Shown here one piece after another: positions 34,206 to 43,307 of a DNA stretch of 64,000 bases; positions within the stretch are counted from its first letter, which is position 1, and every line of letters starts with the position of its first letter. This DNA comes from Chryseobacterium sp. 7 (GTDB lineage: Bacteria > Bacteroidota > Bacteroidia > Flavobacteriales > Weeksellaceae), in NCBI RefSeq assembly GCF_003663845.1, contig NZ_RCCA01000001.1, positions 1,426,001 through 1,490,000 on the forward strand, read 5' to 3'. The position numbers and the translations under genes are program-made. Under the pieces are notes generated by a model. The model was given only the letters and a program-made list of their open reading frames with translations. It was not told the origin of the DNA and made no database searches.

Positions 34206-35062
34206 TTTCTTGCAGCTCTGGCCCCTCTTTTTCTGGCTGTTTTTACTTTATATTCAAACCATTTTTCTTTGAATATTCTCCGCATGAGATTATCAAAATG
34301 CCTGGTAATGACTAAGTTTTTAAAGCCACGCCATTTTTCAAGAGCGCTCGAAGGAAGTGCCCTCACAGATATAGAGTAACCTTCTGTATCATATTGAATA
34401 TAATGCCACCATCCGGAAGGAATGTAAAGGGTTTCTCCGGGGTGAATAATTGCTTCATAACCATTCAAATAGAGTAGTGCCGGATATTTCCTGTAATCCG
34501 GATTTTTTATCTGAGTAAGACTGTGAAAATTATAAGGCAGTTTATACATAAAATCAGACTGTTCCCACGGGAAAAGCCATACCCTTTTGATTCCCTGAAA
34601 TTGAATGATGAAAACATGTGACATGTCAATATCAATATGATTTCTGGTTACAGAACCTTCACCACCAAAGAACATAAAAGGCAGCCATTTTAATATTTTC
34701 CCGTTCGTAACATCGTTGTAGATGATATCATTCTTGAGTTCAGGTTTTATTTTTAATAGATTAAATAAGAAAAGTCTGTGTTCAGTAGGGCCAGACTGGA
34801 TCAAATCAAGATATTCCGAAAATGTGGATTGTGCTATGGGATCACTCGCTACCCTGTCCAGAGAATCAAGTTCACTGCCATATATACTGACCACATGATC
34901 GCCTGCAATTTCTTTGAAATACTCGTAGTTCCACTTTTTGAAAGCTGGACTTTCCGGATGAATAAAGTTCTCAAGAATAATAGGAATTCCTGGCTTCATA
35001 TGTTTATTAATGAACGTTTCTGAACTTATTTGCTTTATTTTTTGTACCGGCTGTAGTCTCAT
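34184..35062 (-). CDS. Cupin-like (JmjC-type) Fe(II)/2-oxoglutarate oxygenase
   Basis: A 292-aa cytoplasmic protein of the cupin_8/JmjC-like family. The metal triad is visible: H-x-D in RNHIDIDMSHVF (about residues 141-143) and the distal His in IPSGWWHYIQYD. The N-terminal segment PGIPIILENFI and the WLFPWEQ stretch are typical of FIH-like proteins. Such enzymes hydroxylate protein or RNA-associated residues using 2-oxoglutarate; the target is not known. The C-terminus is very basic (ARKRGARAARKQR), which could bind nucleic acid or ribosomes. Confidence 0.8.
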   Translation of the reverse strand: MRLQPVQKIKQISSETFINKHMKPGIPIILENFIHPESPAFKKWNYEYFKEIAGDHVVSIYGSELDSLDRVASDPIAQSTFSEYLDLIQSGPTEHRLFLFNLLKIKPELKNDIIYNDVTNGKILKWLPFMFFGGEGSVTRNHIDIDMSHVFIIQFQGIKRVWLFPWEQSDFMYKLPYNFHSLTQIKNPDYRKYPALLYLNGYEAIIHPGETLYIPSGWWHYIQYDTEGYSISVRALPSSALEKWRGFKNLVITRHFDNLMRRIFKEKWFEYKVKTARKRGARAARKQRSFQI

Positions 35063-35220
35063 GCATTAAAATTTTAAACAAATATAAATATTATCCCACT
35101 AAATTTGTAGACTAATAATGTTAAAACTGAAATCTCTACTGATTTTTTAGAATTAAACTGATAAAAGGTTTTATTTTACTGCCTTTTTAGTAAATTAGCA
35201 CATCTAAAAAATTACCAAAA

Positions 35221-36417
35221 ATGATCTCTGAAAAATACCTTCAACATTTACAGAATGAACTTCAGAATATTGAGAATGACGGACTTTACAAACGTGAAAG
35301 AATCATTACCTCTCAACAAAGTGCAGAAATAGAAGCCAACGGAAAAAAGCTTTTGAACTTCTGTGCCAACAATTATCTGGGATTATCTAACCATCCGGAA
35401 GTAATGAAAGCTTCTCAGGATATGATTCAGTCTCATGGTTACGGGATGTCTTCTGTACGTTTTATTTGTGGAACACAGGATATTCACAAAGATTTGGAGA
35501 AAAAAATTGCTGATTTCTTAGGTCTTGAAGATACTATTCTTTATGCTGCAGCATTTGATGCGAATGGGGGAGTTTTTGAACCTTTGTTTACAGAAGAAGA
35601 TGCTATTATTTCAGATGAATTAAACCACGCTTCAATTATTGATGGTGTTCGTTTGTGTAAAGCAGCGAGATACAGATATAAAAACAATAACATGGCTGAC
35701 CTTGAAGCTCAGCTGATTGCTGCTTCTGAAAAAAATCACCGTTTTAAAATCATCGTTACAGACGGAGTATTCTCAATGGACGGAATTGTGGCAGACTTAA
35801 AAGGAGTTTGTGACCTTGCCGATAAATATGATGCTTTGGTAATGGTAGATGATTCTCACGCAACAGGTTTCATCGGGAAAACTGGTCGTGGAACTCACGA
35901 AGCAAATGAAGTAATGGGTAGAGTAGATATCATCACTTCTACTTTAGGAAAAGCTTTAGGTGGAGCTTTAGGTGGATTTACTTCCGGTAAGAAAGAAATC
36001 ATTGATATGCTGAGACAACGTTCAAGACCTTATCTGTTCTCTAACTCTCTGGCACCTGGAATTGTAGGAGCCGCTTTGAAAGTATTGGATATGATTTCTG
36101 ATGATACATCTCTTCGTGATAAAGTAATGGAAAATGCAGAATATTTCAGAACGGAAATGAAAGCGAAAGGTTTTGATATTCCGGAAGGAGATGCTGCTAT
36201 TGTTCCGGTAATGCTTTACGACGCACCGCTTTCTCAGAAAATGGCTGAAAAGCTTATGGATGAAGGTATTTATGTAATCGGATTCTTCTATCCTGTAGTA
36301 CCGAAAGGAAAAGCGAGAATCAGAGTACAGTTATCTGCAGCTCATACAAGAGAGCATTTGGATAAGGCTATTGCTGCATTTGAAAAAGTTGGAAAAGAGT
36401 TAGGAGTGATCTCTTAA
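35221..36417 (+). CDS. kbl: Glycine C-acetyltransferase (2-amino-3-ketobutyrate CoA ligase)
   Basis: A 398-aa PLP enzyme of the alpha-oxoamine synthase family. Lys244 in [13 protein letters not shown] is the PLP lysine, at the same number as in E. coli Kbl. Also visible are [13 protein letters not shown], the aromatic/His segment [11 protein letters not shown] and DDSHATGF. It splits 2-amino-3-ketobutyrate with CoA into glycine and acetyl-CoA, the second step of threonine breakdown. No threonine dehydrogenase gene lies next to it here. A strong terminator follows. Confidence 0.94.
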   Translation: MISEKYLQHLQNELQNIENDGLYKRERIITSQQSAEIEANGKKLLNFCANNYLGLSNHPEVMKASQDMIQSHGYGMSSVRFICGTQDIHKDLEKKIADFLGLEDTILYAAAFDANGGVFEPLFTEEDAIISDELNHASIIDGVRLCKAARYRYKNNNMADLEAQLIAASEKNHRFKIIVTDGVFSMDGIVADLKGVCDLADKYDALVMVDDSHATGFIGKTGRGTHEANEVMGRVDIITSTLGKALGGALGGFTSGKKEIIDMLRQRSRPYLFSNSLAPGIVGAALKVLDMISDDTSLRDKVMENAEYFRTEMKAKGFDIPEGDAAIVPVMLYDAPLSQKMAEKLMDEGIYVIGFFYPVVPKGKARIRVQLSAAHTREHLDKAIAAFEKVGKELGVIS

Positions 36418-36450
36418 TCGTTGAATTGGTTACAATAATGAAAATATAAT

Positions 36451-36494
36451 GTTCGGCTCGGGCAGCTTCGCTGCCCCGAGCCGAACTATTTTTT
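36451..36494 (+). terminator. Terminator of kbl
   Basis: GC-rich stem GTTCGGCTCGGGCAGC / GCTGCcCCGAGCCGAAC with one bulged C and a short TTCG-type loop, followed by TATTTTTTA. Confidence 0.9.
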
Positions 36495-36589
36495 ATAGAA
36501 ATCTGTTTTTACTTATATTTTCCTGATCAAAAGAAAATTATTTTTAACAATTAGATAAAAACTTATCTTTGTGCCTGATTAAAATTGAT

Positions 36590-37060
36590 ATGTTTTTAAA
36601 ATCCAAATATCAGGTTGTATTTTCGAAACCAAAGAAATTGATACTGTATAAAATTGAAGAGAGTATATTTCATGGCTTTCCTGATTATAATGGTAAAAAA
36701 TTTAAAGGTGAAGTGACTGATAATGGATTTGAAGTAAAAGTAATGGGAAATGAATACTTATCTTTTATAGGAAAGTTTGTTTCAGAAAAGAATGATGAAG
36801 AAAATCTTGAATTATCGGTTGGAATAAAATATTTTGATCTGCTTATTCTTGTTCTTCTTTCTGGAATTTTTGTTCCTTTTTATACAGATGAAAATTCAGG
36901 AACAAAATACGGAATTATGTTTGTCTGTCTTGGGCTAATTATTTTTATGGGATATTCTTATTATAATAATTCAAAGAACATGAAAAAGATTTTTTTTGAT
37001 GCATTGAAAAATTTCGACCAGGACTGTAAAATTACTTCTATCAATAAATTTATTTATTAA
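36590..37060 (+). CDS. Hypothetical protein with two membrane segments
   Basis: About 156 aa from the ATG at 36590; an upstream TTG (36569) overlaps a perfect -7 box (TATCTTTG, 36564-36571), so it is unlikely to be the start. The N-terminal half is soluble and beta-rich; two hydrophobic segments follow (DLLILVLLSGIFVPFY and YGIMFVCLGLIIFMGYSYY). I do not recognise the family. It ends one base before the hemJ start. Confidence 0.65.
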   Translation: MFLKSKYQVVFSKPKKLILYKIEESIFHGFPDYNGKKFKGEVTDNGFEVKVMGNEYLSFIGKFVSEKNDEENLELSVGIKYFDLLILVLLSGIFVPFYTDENSGTKYGIMFVCLGLIIFMGYSYYNNSKNMKKIFFDALKNFDQDCKITSINKFIY

Positions 37061-37061
37061 A

Positions 37062-37612
37062 ATGCTTTATACAATAATCAAAGCGCTGCACATTATTTTT
37101 ATGGTAAGCTACTTTGCTGGAATTTTTTATCTCGTGAGGATTTTCGTTTACTATAAGGATACCGATGAATTTCCGGAAGAAAAAAGAAAATTCTGAGAGA
37201 ACAGTATACCTTTATGGCCAGAAGACTGTGGAATATTATCACTGTTCCTGCGGGAGTAATCATGGCAGTTTGCGGATTGGTCATGATCTTTTTAAATCCG
37301 GGGCTGATGAAAATGGGGTGGTTTCATTTGAAACTTACTTTCCTTATCGGGCTTGCAATTTACCATTACTGGTGTTGGAAAAAAGTTCTTCATTTAAAAG
37401 TATTGAACGGAAATACACTACCCATTGCCAATATCAAACTGAGACAGGCTAATGAAATTGCCACTTTCATTCTGTTTCTGGTAGTATTTACGGTTATTTT
37501 AAAATCAATGGTGATCGAATACTGGTGGCAATTAATTGCAGGATTTTTCGTTCTTGTATTTCTGATCATGATGACGGTGAAACTGGTTAATAAAAATAAA
37601 AAAAACAAATAA
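37062..37612 (+). pseudogene. hemJ: Protoporphyrinogen oxidase HemJ, frameshifted
   Basis: Reading from ATG 37062 gives 44 residues (MLYTIIKALHIIFMVSYFAG... PEEKRKF) and then a TGA at 37194. The rest of HemJ continues in another frame from about 37193 to 37612 (EQYTFMARRLWNIITVPAG..., AIYHYWCWKKVLHLK). Inserting one A in the A-rich tract 37180-37190 would restore a normal protein of about 183 aa with four membrane helices and the conserved histidines. HemJ oxidises protoporphyrinogen IX to protoporphyrin IX in heme synthesis. The conservation of both parts suggests either a sequencing error or a very recent mutation. Confidence 0.85.
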
Positions 37613-37671
37613 TTGTTGAGTAGGACGTATGTCTTAAAACATTCATCCTTTTTATATCTTACAAAAAAACT

Positions 37672-38400
37672 ATGATTGCAATTTTAAAGAAAGAACTTTG
37701 GAGTTACTTTGGAAACTGGAGTGCGTGGGTGATTATTGCCGCTTTCAGTCTGATAGCAACCCTTTTCCTGTTCTTTTTCGACAACGATTCTAATATTTTT
37801 GAGATCGGAATGGCATCGCTTCAGAGCTATTTCGTATTGGTGCCATGGCTGCTGATGTTTATCATTCCTGCACTTTCTATGAAAACTTTTGCGGAAGAAC
37901 AGCAAACCGGAACCTTAAACTGGCTTTTTTCACAACCATTAAAAGTTTCAGAACTGGTAACCGGAAAATTTCTTTCTGTATGGATTGTTGGTATCTTATG
38001 CCTTATTCCTTCATTAATTTACCTTTATACAGTATATGTGCTGGGTGTTCCTGCAGGAAATATTGACCTTGGAATGACCTTTGGAAGCTATCTTGGCTTG
38101 ATCATGCTAATTGCAGCATTTTCAGCAGTGGGAATTCTGGCTTCTTCATTATCACAGAATCAAATTATGGCTTATTTGCTAGGCGTTTTCATGTGCTTTA
38201 TCATGTATTTTGGAATCGAACAGCTGGCAAGTTATAAACTATTGGGAGGAGCAGACTTTATCCTTCAGAATATCGGTTTTTATCAACATTTCTTAGGCTT
38301 TACAAGAGGGCTTATTGATTTTAAAGATGTAGCCTATTTTGTACTTGTAATAGGAGCTTCATTAGTATTGTCTAATCATTTTATTAACAAAAAGAAGTAG
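37672..38400 (+). CDS. gldF: Gliding motility ABC transporter permease GldF
   Basis: A 242-aa membrane protein with six hydrophobic segments, of the ABC-2 permease type. The start (MIAILKKELWSYFGNWSAWVI) and the FAEEQQTGTLNWLFSQPLKV loop are characteristic of GldF. It forms an ABC transporter with GldG and the ATPase GldA (not in this window) that is needed for gliding in Flavobacterium johnsoniae. gldG starts 4 bases later. Confidence 0.93.
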   Translation: MIAILKKELWSYFGNWSAWVIIAAFSLIATLFLFFFDNDSNIFEIGMASLQSYFVLVPWLLMFIIPALSMKTFAEEQQTGTLNWLFSQPLKVSELVTGKFLSVWIVGILCLIPSLIYLYTVYVLGVPAGNIDLGMTFGSYLGLIMLIAAFSAVGILASSLSQNQIMAYLLGVFMCFIMYFGIEQLASYKLLGGADFILQNIGFYQHFLGFTRGLIDFKDVAYFVLVIGASLVLSNHFINKKK

Positions 38401-38404
38401 AATC

Positions 38405-40075
38405 ATGAAGAAGTTCAATGCTAAATCTCCGCTGGGAATTTTCTTAATTGTAATTGTTCCTTTAGTGATTATCCTGACCTATTCGGGAATCAGATTAGAT
38501 TTAACGAAAGAAAAAAGATATACACTTTCAGATAATACCATCAAAGTTCTGGAGTCCGTTAAAAAGCCTCTGACTGTTGAAGTATACCTGGAAGGTGATT
38601 TTCCTGCAAGTTTCAAGCAGCTGCAAAGCGAAACGAAATTTATGCTGGAAGAATTCAGAAAAATTAATCCGAAGATTGATTTTAAATTTATAGATCCGAT
38701 TAAAACAAAAATGTCTCAGGATACGCTGATGGCAATGGGCATGCAGCCGTCCATTCTTCCGGATGTAAAAGACGGAAAGATCTCACAGATTACCCTTTTC
38801 CCATACGCTGTGATCAAATATGGGGATGGCGGAGCTTCTATACCATTAGTAGTACAGCAGGCAGGAATTGATGCGGATCAACAGCTGACAAGATCTATTG
38901 AAGGATTAGAGTACAATCTTGTTTCTAACATTAAGAATATTTCAGCAGCAAAAAGAAAAAAAATCGGGATCCTGGTGAATCATGATGAGCTAAATCCGGA
39001 CGAGTTTCAGGGATTTGTAAAGCTGGCTATGGAAAATTATGATGCAGGACCTATAATTCCTAAAAATCAGACTGAACTTTCCGTAGAAGATATTCCGTTA
39101 TTGAAGCAGATGAGTGCTTTGGTGATTGCAAAACCAAGAAAAGCCTTTACAGATAATGAAAAGGTAATTCTTGACCAGTACATTATGAATGGCGGAAAAA
39201 CCCTTTGGATGATTGATGCGGTAAATGCTGAAATGGATACTTTAACAAGGTCTAAAAAAGTAATGCCTTTCCCTGTAGATATCAACATGACAGACTTTTT
39301 CTTTAATTATGGAGTGAGAATCAATCCTGCTTTAGTAAAAGACGTTAAAAAGTTTGCCCTTTTAAGACTGGTTACAGGTGAAGTAAGTGGAAATCCTCAG
39401 TATACAAGCTTACCTTGGCCCTATTATCCGCTTGGAATTGCTGAAAATAATAACCCGATCACCAAAAATATCAATCCTGTAAAATTTGAATTCCCAACTT
39501 CCATTGATACATTAGGAGGAAGAAAGAATATCAAAACAAAAGTTCTTTTCGAGTCCAGCGAGAGAACATTATTGAAACAGGTTCCGAACTATGTAGATCT
39601 GAAAGAAATTGCAAGCGTAGACAGTCTTGGACAAATGGAGAAACCAAGTACTCCAAAGATCTTCGCTGTTGCTCTGGAAGGGAAGTTTAACTCTGCATAT
39701 GCATCAAGAATTGAAAGAAAATCTTACCCTGGATTCAAAGCATCAAGCCCGGAAAACAAAATGATCGTTATTGCAGACGGAGATGTAGGAAGAAATAAAG
39801 TGATCAAAGGAAAACCGCTTCCGCTGGGAGTAGATCTTTTAACCAACGAACAGTTTGGAAACGAACAGTTTCTTAGAAATGCTTTAGATTATTTACTGGA
39901 TGACAGCAACTTAATGGAGCTGAGAAACAGAAATATTGAAGAAAGACTTCTGGACAGACAAAGAATTACTGAAGAGAAATCTACCTGGCAATGGCTGAAT
40001 TTACTGCTTCCGCTGGTGATTATCGGTCTTATCGGAGGATTGTTTTTCTGGTTAAGAAAAAAGAAATTTGGATAA
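38405..40075 (+). CDS. gldG: Gliding motility protein GldG
   Basis: A 556-aa protein with one N-terminal membrane helix (about 12-28), a large periplasmic ABC-type uncharacterised domain (SGIRLDLTKEKRYTLSDNTIKVLES..., RSIEGLEYNLVSNI), and one C-terminal helix (about 527-545) followed by a basic tail. Length and layout match GldG. It is translated right after gldF, and a strong terminator ends the pair. Confidence 0.93.
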   Translation: MKKFNAKSPLGIFLIVIVPLVIILTYSGIRLDLTKEKRYTLSDNTIKVLESVKKPLTVEVYLEGDFPASFKQLQSETKFMLEEFRKINPKIDFKFIDPIKTKMSQDTLMAMGMQPSILPDVKDGKISQITLFPYAVIKYGDGGASIPLVVQQAGIDADQQLTRSIEGLEYNLVSNIKNISAAKRKKIGILVNHDELNPDEFQGFVKLAMENYDAGPIIPKNQTELSVEDIPLLKQMSALVIAKPRKAFTDNEKVILDQYIMNGGKTLWMIDAVNAEMDTLTRSKKVMPFPVDINMTDFFFNYGVRINPALVKDVKKFALLRLVTGEVSGNPQYTSLPWPYYPLGIAENNNPITKNINPVKFEFPTSIDTLGGRKNIKTKVLFESSERTLLKQVPNYVDLKEIASVDSLGQMEKPSTPKIFAVALEGKFNSAYASRIERKSYPGFKASSPENKMIVIADGDVGRNKVIKGKPLPLGVDLLTNEQFGNEQFLRNALDYLLDDSNLMELRNRNIEERLLDRQRITEEKSTWQWLNLLLPLVIIGLIGGLFFWLRKKKFG

Positions 40076-40080
40076 AATTT

Positions 40081-40114
40081 AAAACTCCCGGAAGATTTTC
40101 TTCCGGGAGTTTTT
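40081..40114 (+). terminator. Terminator of gldFG
   Basis: Perfect 12-bp stem ACTCCCGGAAGA / TCTTCCGGGAGT, loop TTT, then TTTTG. Confidence 0.92.
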
Positions 40115-40145
40115 GTTAATAATATTGAACCTTGTCTTATCGGAA

Positions 40146-40811
40146 TTAATTCAGCTTAATAACTCCTGATGAAGGTGCACCACCACCCGCAGGAGGAGGA
40201 CCGCCGGCAGAAGCCTGATCGGATAACATACGGTACTGTGATGTTCCTTTTTCAGTTTTGATCGTTCCCGAAACAGTGTACAGATAAAGATCCCCGGAAA
40301 CAGAATAACTGTTGGCAGAATTGTTTACATAAAAATCAATTTGTACTGTAGACATTTTTTTTGCCATTTCCAGGAAGGTATTCATCAATGTAGTGATCTG
40401 AGCTTCAGTAAGCCCTTTTGATTTCATTAAATTCTTTGTTTTTTCATAAGAGGCCGAAGCACCTCCACCACCAAAAAACCAAGTCCATACAGATAGATTA
40501 GCGCTCGCTGATGTTTTTTCAAACTCTCTGATTTCTTCTTTGGCGCTGGCATTCAACATACCCATAGCAAGATCATTAAGTTTTTTTACATCCTCGCTGG
40601 ACATAGCATTGATCTGAAGTTTTGCTTTTATTCTTCCTTCTGTGTGAGCAGGTACCGTGTAAGAAAGTCCTGTAAGCTGGCCCTGTCCTGCCACTTCAAT
40701 AGAGTAGGACTCTGTGGATGCTCCGGTCAAACTTTCCGGTTGATCAAAAATAACTCTTTGAAAGGGATCGTTAATCCCTACCTCAGTTCTTGTGATTTCA
40801 ATTGTTTCCAT
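40146..40811 (-). CDS. Unknown protein with Gly-rich WFFGGGG motif
   Basis: A 221-aa protein without signal peptide; I do not recognise the family. An N-terminal beta-rich part (about 1-70) is followed by a helical part (SSEDVKKLNDLAMGMLNASAKEEIREFEK), the unusual patch VWTWFFGGGGASASYEKTK (about 107-125), another helical stretch, and a strand-rich end. The tail is a Gly/Pro/Ala-rich linker (GGPPPAGGGAPSSG). The aromatic-glycine patch could insert into membranes or mediate oligomerisation, but that is speculation. It faces gldG and shares no operon. Confidence 0.6.
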   Translation of the reverse strand: METIEITRTEVGINDPFQRVIFDQPESLTGASTESYSIEVAGQGQLTGLSYTVPAHTEGRIKAKLQINAMSSEDVKKLNDLAMGMLNASAKEEIREFEKTSASANLSVWTWFFGGGGASASYEKTKNLMKSKGLTEAQITTLMNTFLEMAKKMSTVQIDFYVNNSANSYSVSGDLYLYTVSGTIKTEKGTSQYRMLSDQASAGGPPPAGGGAPSSGVIKLN

Positions 40812-41291
40812 GTTTTTGCTTTTGGTTGTTGATTAGTTTTTACCCGTTATAACGTTATAATGAGTTGGTTTTTTCAGCTTTAGGAAACCAAAGTAACAAA
40901 GAAAAAAATAAGAATTTTAGAGTATAAATAACCAAAAACTATTTTGTGTGGAAATACCTAATGATCTGTTTAATAAATGATTGAAGTTGTTTTGTAAAGT
41001 AAATAGCAGATATGTTTACAGCTTATCTTGATATTTTCCAACACATTCCAGATTCCGAAAAAAGCATCATTCCCTTTTTTATCAGAAAATTGATATAAGA
41101 TCATATAATAGGCATTAAAAAAACTGCCCCTAATAAGAGACAGTCAATATTATTTTTCTAAAGATTCAATCTTATGAAAAGATCAATCTTGTAGATATTT
41201 ATTAAGTTCAGGATTTAATTGCTTCCTGTTTGATAAAAAATAGAGTTCACTTCGATTAATAATTTTTTGAGATAAGTGTTTTTAGTAAAAA
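40812..41291. other. 480-bp non-coding gap
   Basis: AT-rich (for example around 40900-40970), with no credible ORF and no clear RNA gene. A dyad-like TTATAACGTTATAA (40847-40860) lies about 36 bases upstream of the leftward gene and could be an operator or part of its promoter. Confidence 0.4.
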
Positions 41292-41930
41292 TTATGACTG
41301 ATAAGCTTCTTTGGGAAGTAAAGCGGCGGTTCTGTAATAGCTGATGTCAGTAGATATTTTTGCCTGAAGGTCCGGGAAGGTATCGTAATCATAATGGGAC
41401 CAGTTTTCTTCATGTTCAGGATCTGAAGTTTTGTCTACAGCTAGCTCCAGTTTTCCGTCTTCCTGATAGCTGCATTCTATGGCTGCGTATTTTTCTCCGT
41501 TTTCGTCGTGGGTGTACCAGCATTTTATGGTTCTTTCAAGCAGCGGTTCATGGGTTTCGTTGTCTATCACCTGGGAGCAGATGAAGTTTTCAGGGTCGTC
41601 CGCTTTGAAAACCGTTTTAGAAATTAAGGGCAGCTCATCTACAGATAGTGAATACAGCTTATTGGTGGAGATCATAAAGCTGTCGGTGGTTTCTTTCTTT
41701 TCAATGTCAAAAAAGTCAGATTTTTCCCCGAGGTAAGCCGCTACCTGTGCCTCGTCTTCGTCTTCACTTAGATAGTAATTGATGTTGTAAACACTGTCTT
41801 CGTTGATGAATTCAATCTCCTTCAGAAAATCGGAGCCTTCCTCATAATAATACAGATGATATTCATTTAGCTTTACAGCTTTACTTTTGGAGATAACTTC
41901 CCCAAAAATGTTTTTGTACACTTTTCTCAT
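41292..41930 (-). CDS. Hypothetical acidic protein
   Basis: A 212-aa acidic, soluble protein with no signal peptide or membrane segment. It starts with MRKVYKNIFGEVISKSKAVKLNEYHLYYYEEGSDFLKEIEFIN and continues as a beta-rich domain. Its acidity and isolated position next to other small unknown genes recall immunity-type proteins, but no toxin gene is nearby. I do not recognise the family. Confidence 0.6.
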   Translation of the reverse strand: MRKVYKNIFGEVISKSKAVKLNEYHLYYYEEGSDFLKEIEFINEDSVYNINYYLSEDEDEAQVAAYLGEKSDFFDIEKKETTDSFMISTNKLYSLSVDELPLISKTVFKADDPENFICSQVIDNETHEPLLERTIKCWYTHDENGEKYAAIECSYQEDGKLELAVDKTSDPEHEENWSHYDYDTFPDLQAKISTDISYYRTAALLPKEAYQS

Positions 41931-42042
41931 TTTTAATCATGTTAGTTTAGTTTCATCTATTAGTTTAAGTGGTGTGGCAAAGATAAGTTTTCTTTTTTTA
42001 TCTTAAAACTAAGCATGAAATAGTATTTTTTTCGTAAGTATA

Positions 42043-42471
42043 TTAAATATCTTTTATAAAGTCTTCATATTCGTAGTAAAACCTCTCAAAGCCATCCATT
42101 TTGTCTATAAAAAACTCGAAAGTTTCCTGCCAGGTATTTTTATTAAAAACAGAAACACCATGTTTTTCTATCCATATTCTGCTGATAACCTTGCCGTTTT
42201 CTAAGGTAAAATATTCTTCTTTATGAAAATCTCCAATGAAATCTTTTAAAATATCTTCCAAAGACCAGATCTTCTCGTAGTAGGCATTTCGGAAAATTTC
42301 GTCCTTCATTTCAATATCCAGAGAAACTTCTGCTTTTTTGTTGTCTGCAGAAAATTTAAATGCCATATCCTTGATTTTGGTATCATATAGAATCCATTTT
42401 CGGGGAAATGATCTTCCAAAAGCAGTCCAAAATTCCTTTTTTAATTGCTGTGCCTCTTGTTTACTGAACAT
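42043..42471 (-). CDS. DUF4268 domain protein
   Basis: A 142-aa cytoplasmic protein resembling DUF4268, in the stretch LKKEFWTAFGRSFPRKWILYDTKIKDMAFKFSADNKKAEVSLDIE. The family often occurs as a domain in restriction or defence-related proteins, but a stand-alone copy like this one has no assigned role. It is transcribed divergently from the Rrf2 gene with a 150-base gap. Confidence 0.75.
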   Translation of the reverse strand: MFSKQEAQQLKKEFWTAFGRSFPRKWILYDTKIKDMAFKFSADNKKAEVSLDIEMKDEIFRNAYYEKIWSLEDILKDFIGDFHKEEYFTLENGKVISRIWIEKHGVSVFNKNTWQETFEFFIDKMDGFERFYYEYEDFIKDI

Positions 42472-42608
42472 ACGGCAAACTTAATGATTTAATGGGAGAA
42501 AGACAAAAGTATGGTACTGAAAACCGTAAAATTACGGATAAAGAAATCTGCCTTTTTACCCTTTTATAATTTCATTTTTGTCCTTTTTCAAATATTAAAC
42601 AATTTTCT

Positions 42609-42616
42609 TATTTTTG
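42609..42616 (+). promoter_or_regulatory. -7 box for the Rrf2 gene, near-leaderless
   Basis: TATTTTTG matches TAnnTTTG exactly and ends six bases before the ATG at 42622. The predicted start point would coincide with the start codon. No TTG lies at the ideal -33 spacing. Confidence 0.5.
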
Positions 42617-42621
42617 CTGTA

Positions 42622-43029
42622 ATGCTTTCAAAAAAATCTCAATATGCTTTTAAGGCGCTTTCATATCTTGTAGAAAAAAGAAATGATGGCCCGATTCTTA
42701 TTTCTGAAATTGCGGAACACAAAAAGATTCCTTTAAAGTTTTTGGAAAATATCCTGCTTGAACTGAAAAAAGCGGATATCCTTGACAGTAAAAAAGGAAA
42801 GGGTGGTGGATATTTTTTCAAGGAAAAGCCAGAAAATGTGAAACTGGCTAAGATTATCCGCCTTGTTAATGGTCCTATCGCTATGCTTCCCTGCGTAAGT
42901 CTGAATTTCTACGAAAAATGTGATGACTGCAATGAAGATCACTGCGGACTTCACGATGTTTTGATAGAAGTTCGGGACGCTTCACTTAATATTCTGGAAA
43001 GTAAAACTTTAATGGATCTGGTAGATTAA
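42622..43029 (+). CDS. Rrf2-family transcriptional regulator
   Basis: A 135-aa protein from the ATG at 42622; a longer frame from 42511 adds a hydrophobic stretch foreign to the family. The N-terminal winged HTH (MLSKKSQYAFKALSYLVEK... IAEHKKIPLKFLENILLELKKADIL, then KGKGGGYFF) is classical Rrf2. Cys91, Cys100, Cys103 and Cys108 could hold an Fe-S cluster or sense thiols, as in IscR/CymR relatives. The adjacent TauE/SafE permease suggests control of sulfur metabolism. Confidence 0.9.
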   Translation: MLSKKSQYAFKALSYLVEKRNDGPILISEIAEHKKIPLKFLENILLELKKADILDSKKGKGGGYFFKEKPENVKLAKIIRLVNGPIAMLPCVSLNFYEKCDDCNEDHCGLHDVLIEVRDASLNILESKTLMDLVD

Positions 43030-43117
43030 CCTGATCCTTTTTTTTGAATTATTAGTCTACTTATTTTGTAGGATAAATATTTTATCAGATATTTGCACTA
43101 CTTCAAATGAATAAATT

Positions 43118-43306
43118 ATGATTTCAAAAGAAGAAGCAAACCAATTACAAAAGCTTTCACATTCTGCAATAACAGTAAATTCAGCTGTTGGACTCATTTT
43201 ATACGGAGAAAAAATGAGATGCTGTTCTGAAAAAGAAATACGGTCAGCTGTTTTTATGGTAAAAACAGCTGTAGATGAAGTAGAATGGGCTAAAAAGATT
43301 CTGTGA
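43118..43306 (+). CDS. Small unknown protein (62 aa)
   Basis: A 62-aa helical protein (MISKEEANQLQKLSHSAITVNSAVGLILYGEKMRCCSEKEIRSAVFMVKTAVDEVEWAKKIL) whose stop is one base before the TauE start, implying translational coupling. It carries a CC pair at residues 35-36. It may be a partner or sensor of the permease; I do not know the family. Confidence 0.6.
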   Translation: MISKEEANQLQKLSHSAITVNSAVGLILYGEKMRCCSEKEIRSAVFMVKTAVDEVEWAKKIL

Positions 43307-43307
43307 T

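Noticed and set aside
42511-42621. N-terminal extension of the Rrf2 protein
   Set aside because: The added 37 residues are hydrophobic, foreign to the family, and overlap the -7 box; the ATG at 42622 gives the canonical start.
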